Positions 39,932 through 40,054 of a stretch of 40,054 nucleotides of DNA are shown here, piece by piece. The position numbers and the translations under genes are program-made. Numbering within the stretch: the stretch's first letter is position 1; the number at the start of each line of letters is the position of its first letter. Origin of the DNA: Nitrospirae bacterium MYbinv3 (GTDB lineage Bacteria; Nitrospirota; Thermodesulfovibrionia; Thermodesulfovibrionales; Magnetobacteriaceae); assembly GCA_002753395.1 (NCBI GenBank), contig PEAB01000027.1, positions 1-40,054 on the forward strand, written 5' to 3'. Below the pieces are notes generated by a model. It was not told the DNA's origin, did not search any database, and saw only the letters and a program-made list of their open reading frames with translations.

Positions 39932-40054
39932 CTCTCCGCAGAGCCTCTTGCAAAAAGAAAATAGAAGAACTTTAAAAACATCTACTTTACTACTTTCAAA
40001 AGGTCTATTGTGTATTTATTAACGCAAAAAATACTCAACTTTCTCTTTTATCGA

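Noticed and set aside
1-40054. tRNA or rRNA genes
   Set aside because: I looked for tRNA-like T-loops (GGTTCRA) with CCA-type ends and for rRNA signatures and saw none, though a covariance-model search could not be run.

Overview
The window is a bacterial chromosome segment of medium GC. It mixes ordinary housekeeping and signalling genes with dispersed repeats and, at the left end, a decaying accessory island. The NADH-dehydrogenase-like module, HD-GYP, HDOD, GAF and PAS signalling proteins, FHA/PP2C/Ser-Thr kinase genes, Rpn-type nuclease gene and GC-rich hairpin repeats fit an anaerobic Gram-negative lineage such as Nitrospirota (for example the Magnetobacterium group) or a deltaproteobacterium. 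This is an inference from gene style; no 16S or other marker gene is present.

1-7.5 kb: an island of small, mostly broken genes. It holds an IS66 transposase remnant, higBA, hicBA (hicA split by an IS1595-family insertion that can be excised on paper to restore the frame), a HEAT-repeat remnant, an AbiEii-like nucleotidyltransferase with a small partner, a deletion-fused brnT/brnA remnant, and a DUF1778/GNAT pair carrying one frameshift and one stop. Three related repeats with a 79-bp core and inverted GTCTAAT/ATTAGAC ends lie beside these modules and recall integron attC sites, with important mismatches.

7.6-13.5 kb: a small coiled-coil gene. Next comes an arsenic-methyltransferase-like gene that reads through an in-frame TGA. 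The TGA stands where the family has Cys and is followed by a bacterial SECIS-like hairpin, so this is a strong selenoprotein candidate. A divergent ArsR-type regulator follows, whose 3' end was altered by a miniature transposable element. Then come a DUF2155 lipoprotein, purD, a GT-C-like membrane TPR protein and a small helical protein.

13.8-25.3 kb: a CheR-TPR methyltransferase, a branched-chain amino-acid ABC transporter without its ATPases (livKHM), an Rpn nuclease-like gene, and a tight three-gene operon. The operon encodes a receiver domain fused to a NuoE/HndA subunit, a NuoF/HndC subunit, and a NuoG/FdhA-like large subunit without the usual Cys/Sec molybdenum ligand.

25.8-40 kb: HDOD and metallo-beta-lactamase-fold proteins, a large secreted repeat protein, a receiver-only response regulator, a type IV pilin-like protein, an FHA plus PP2C pair, an NYN-domain protein, a Ser/Thr kinase fused to a cyclic-nucleotide-binding domain, and a GAF-GAF-PAS-HD-GYP protein. 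Together they suggest phosphoprotein, cyclic-nucleotide and cyclic-di-GMP signalling.

Intergenic spaces are packed with at least three families of miniature inverted-repeat elements. Several have clear target-site duplications (about 9 bp or 11 bp), and one family is nested inside another at the same site in two loci.
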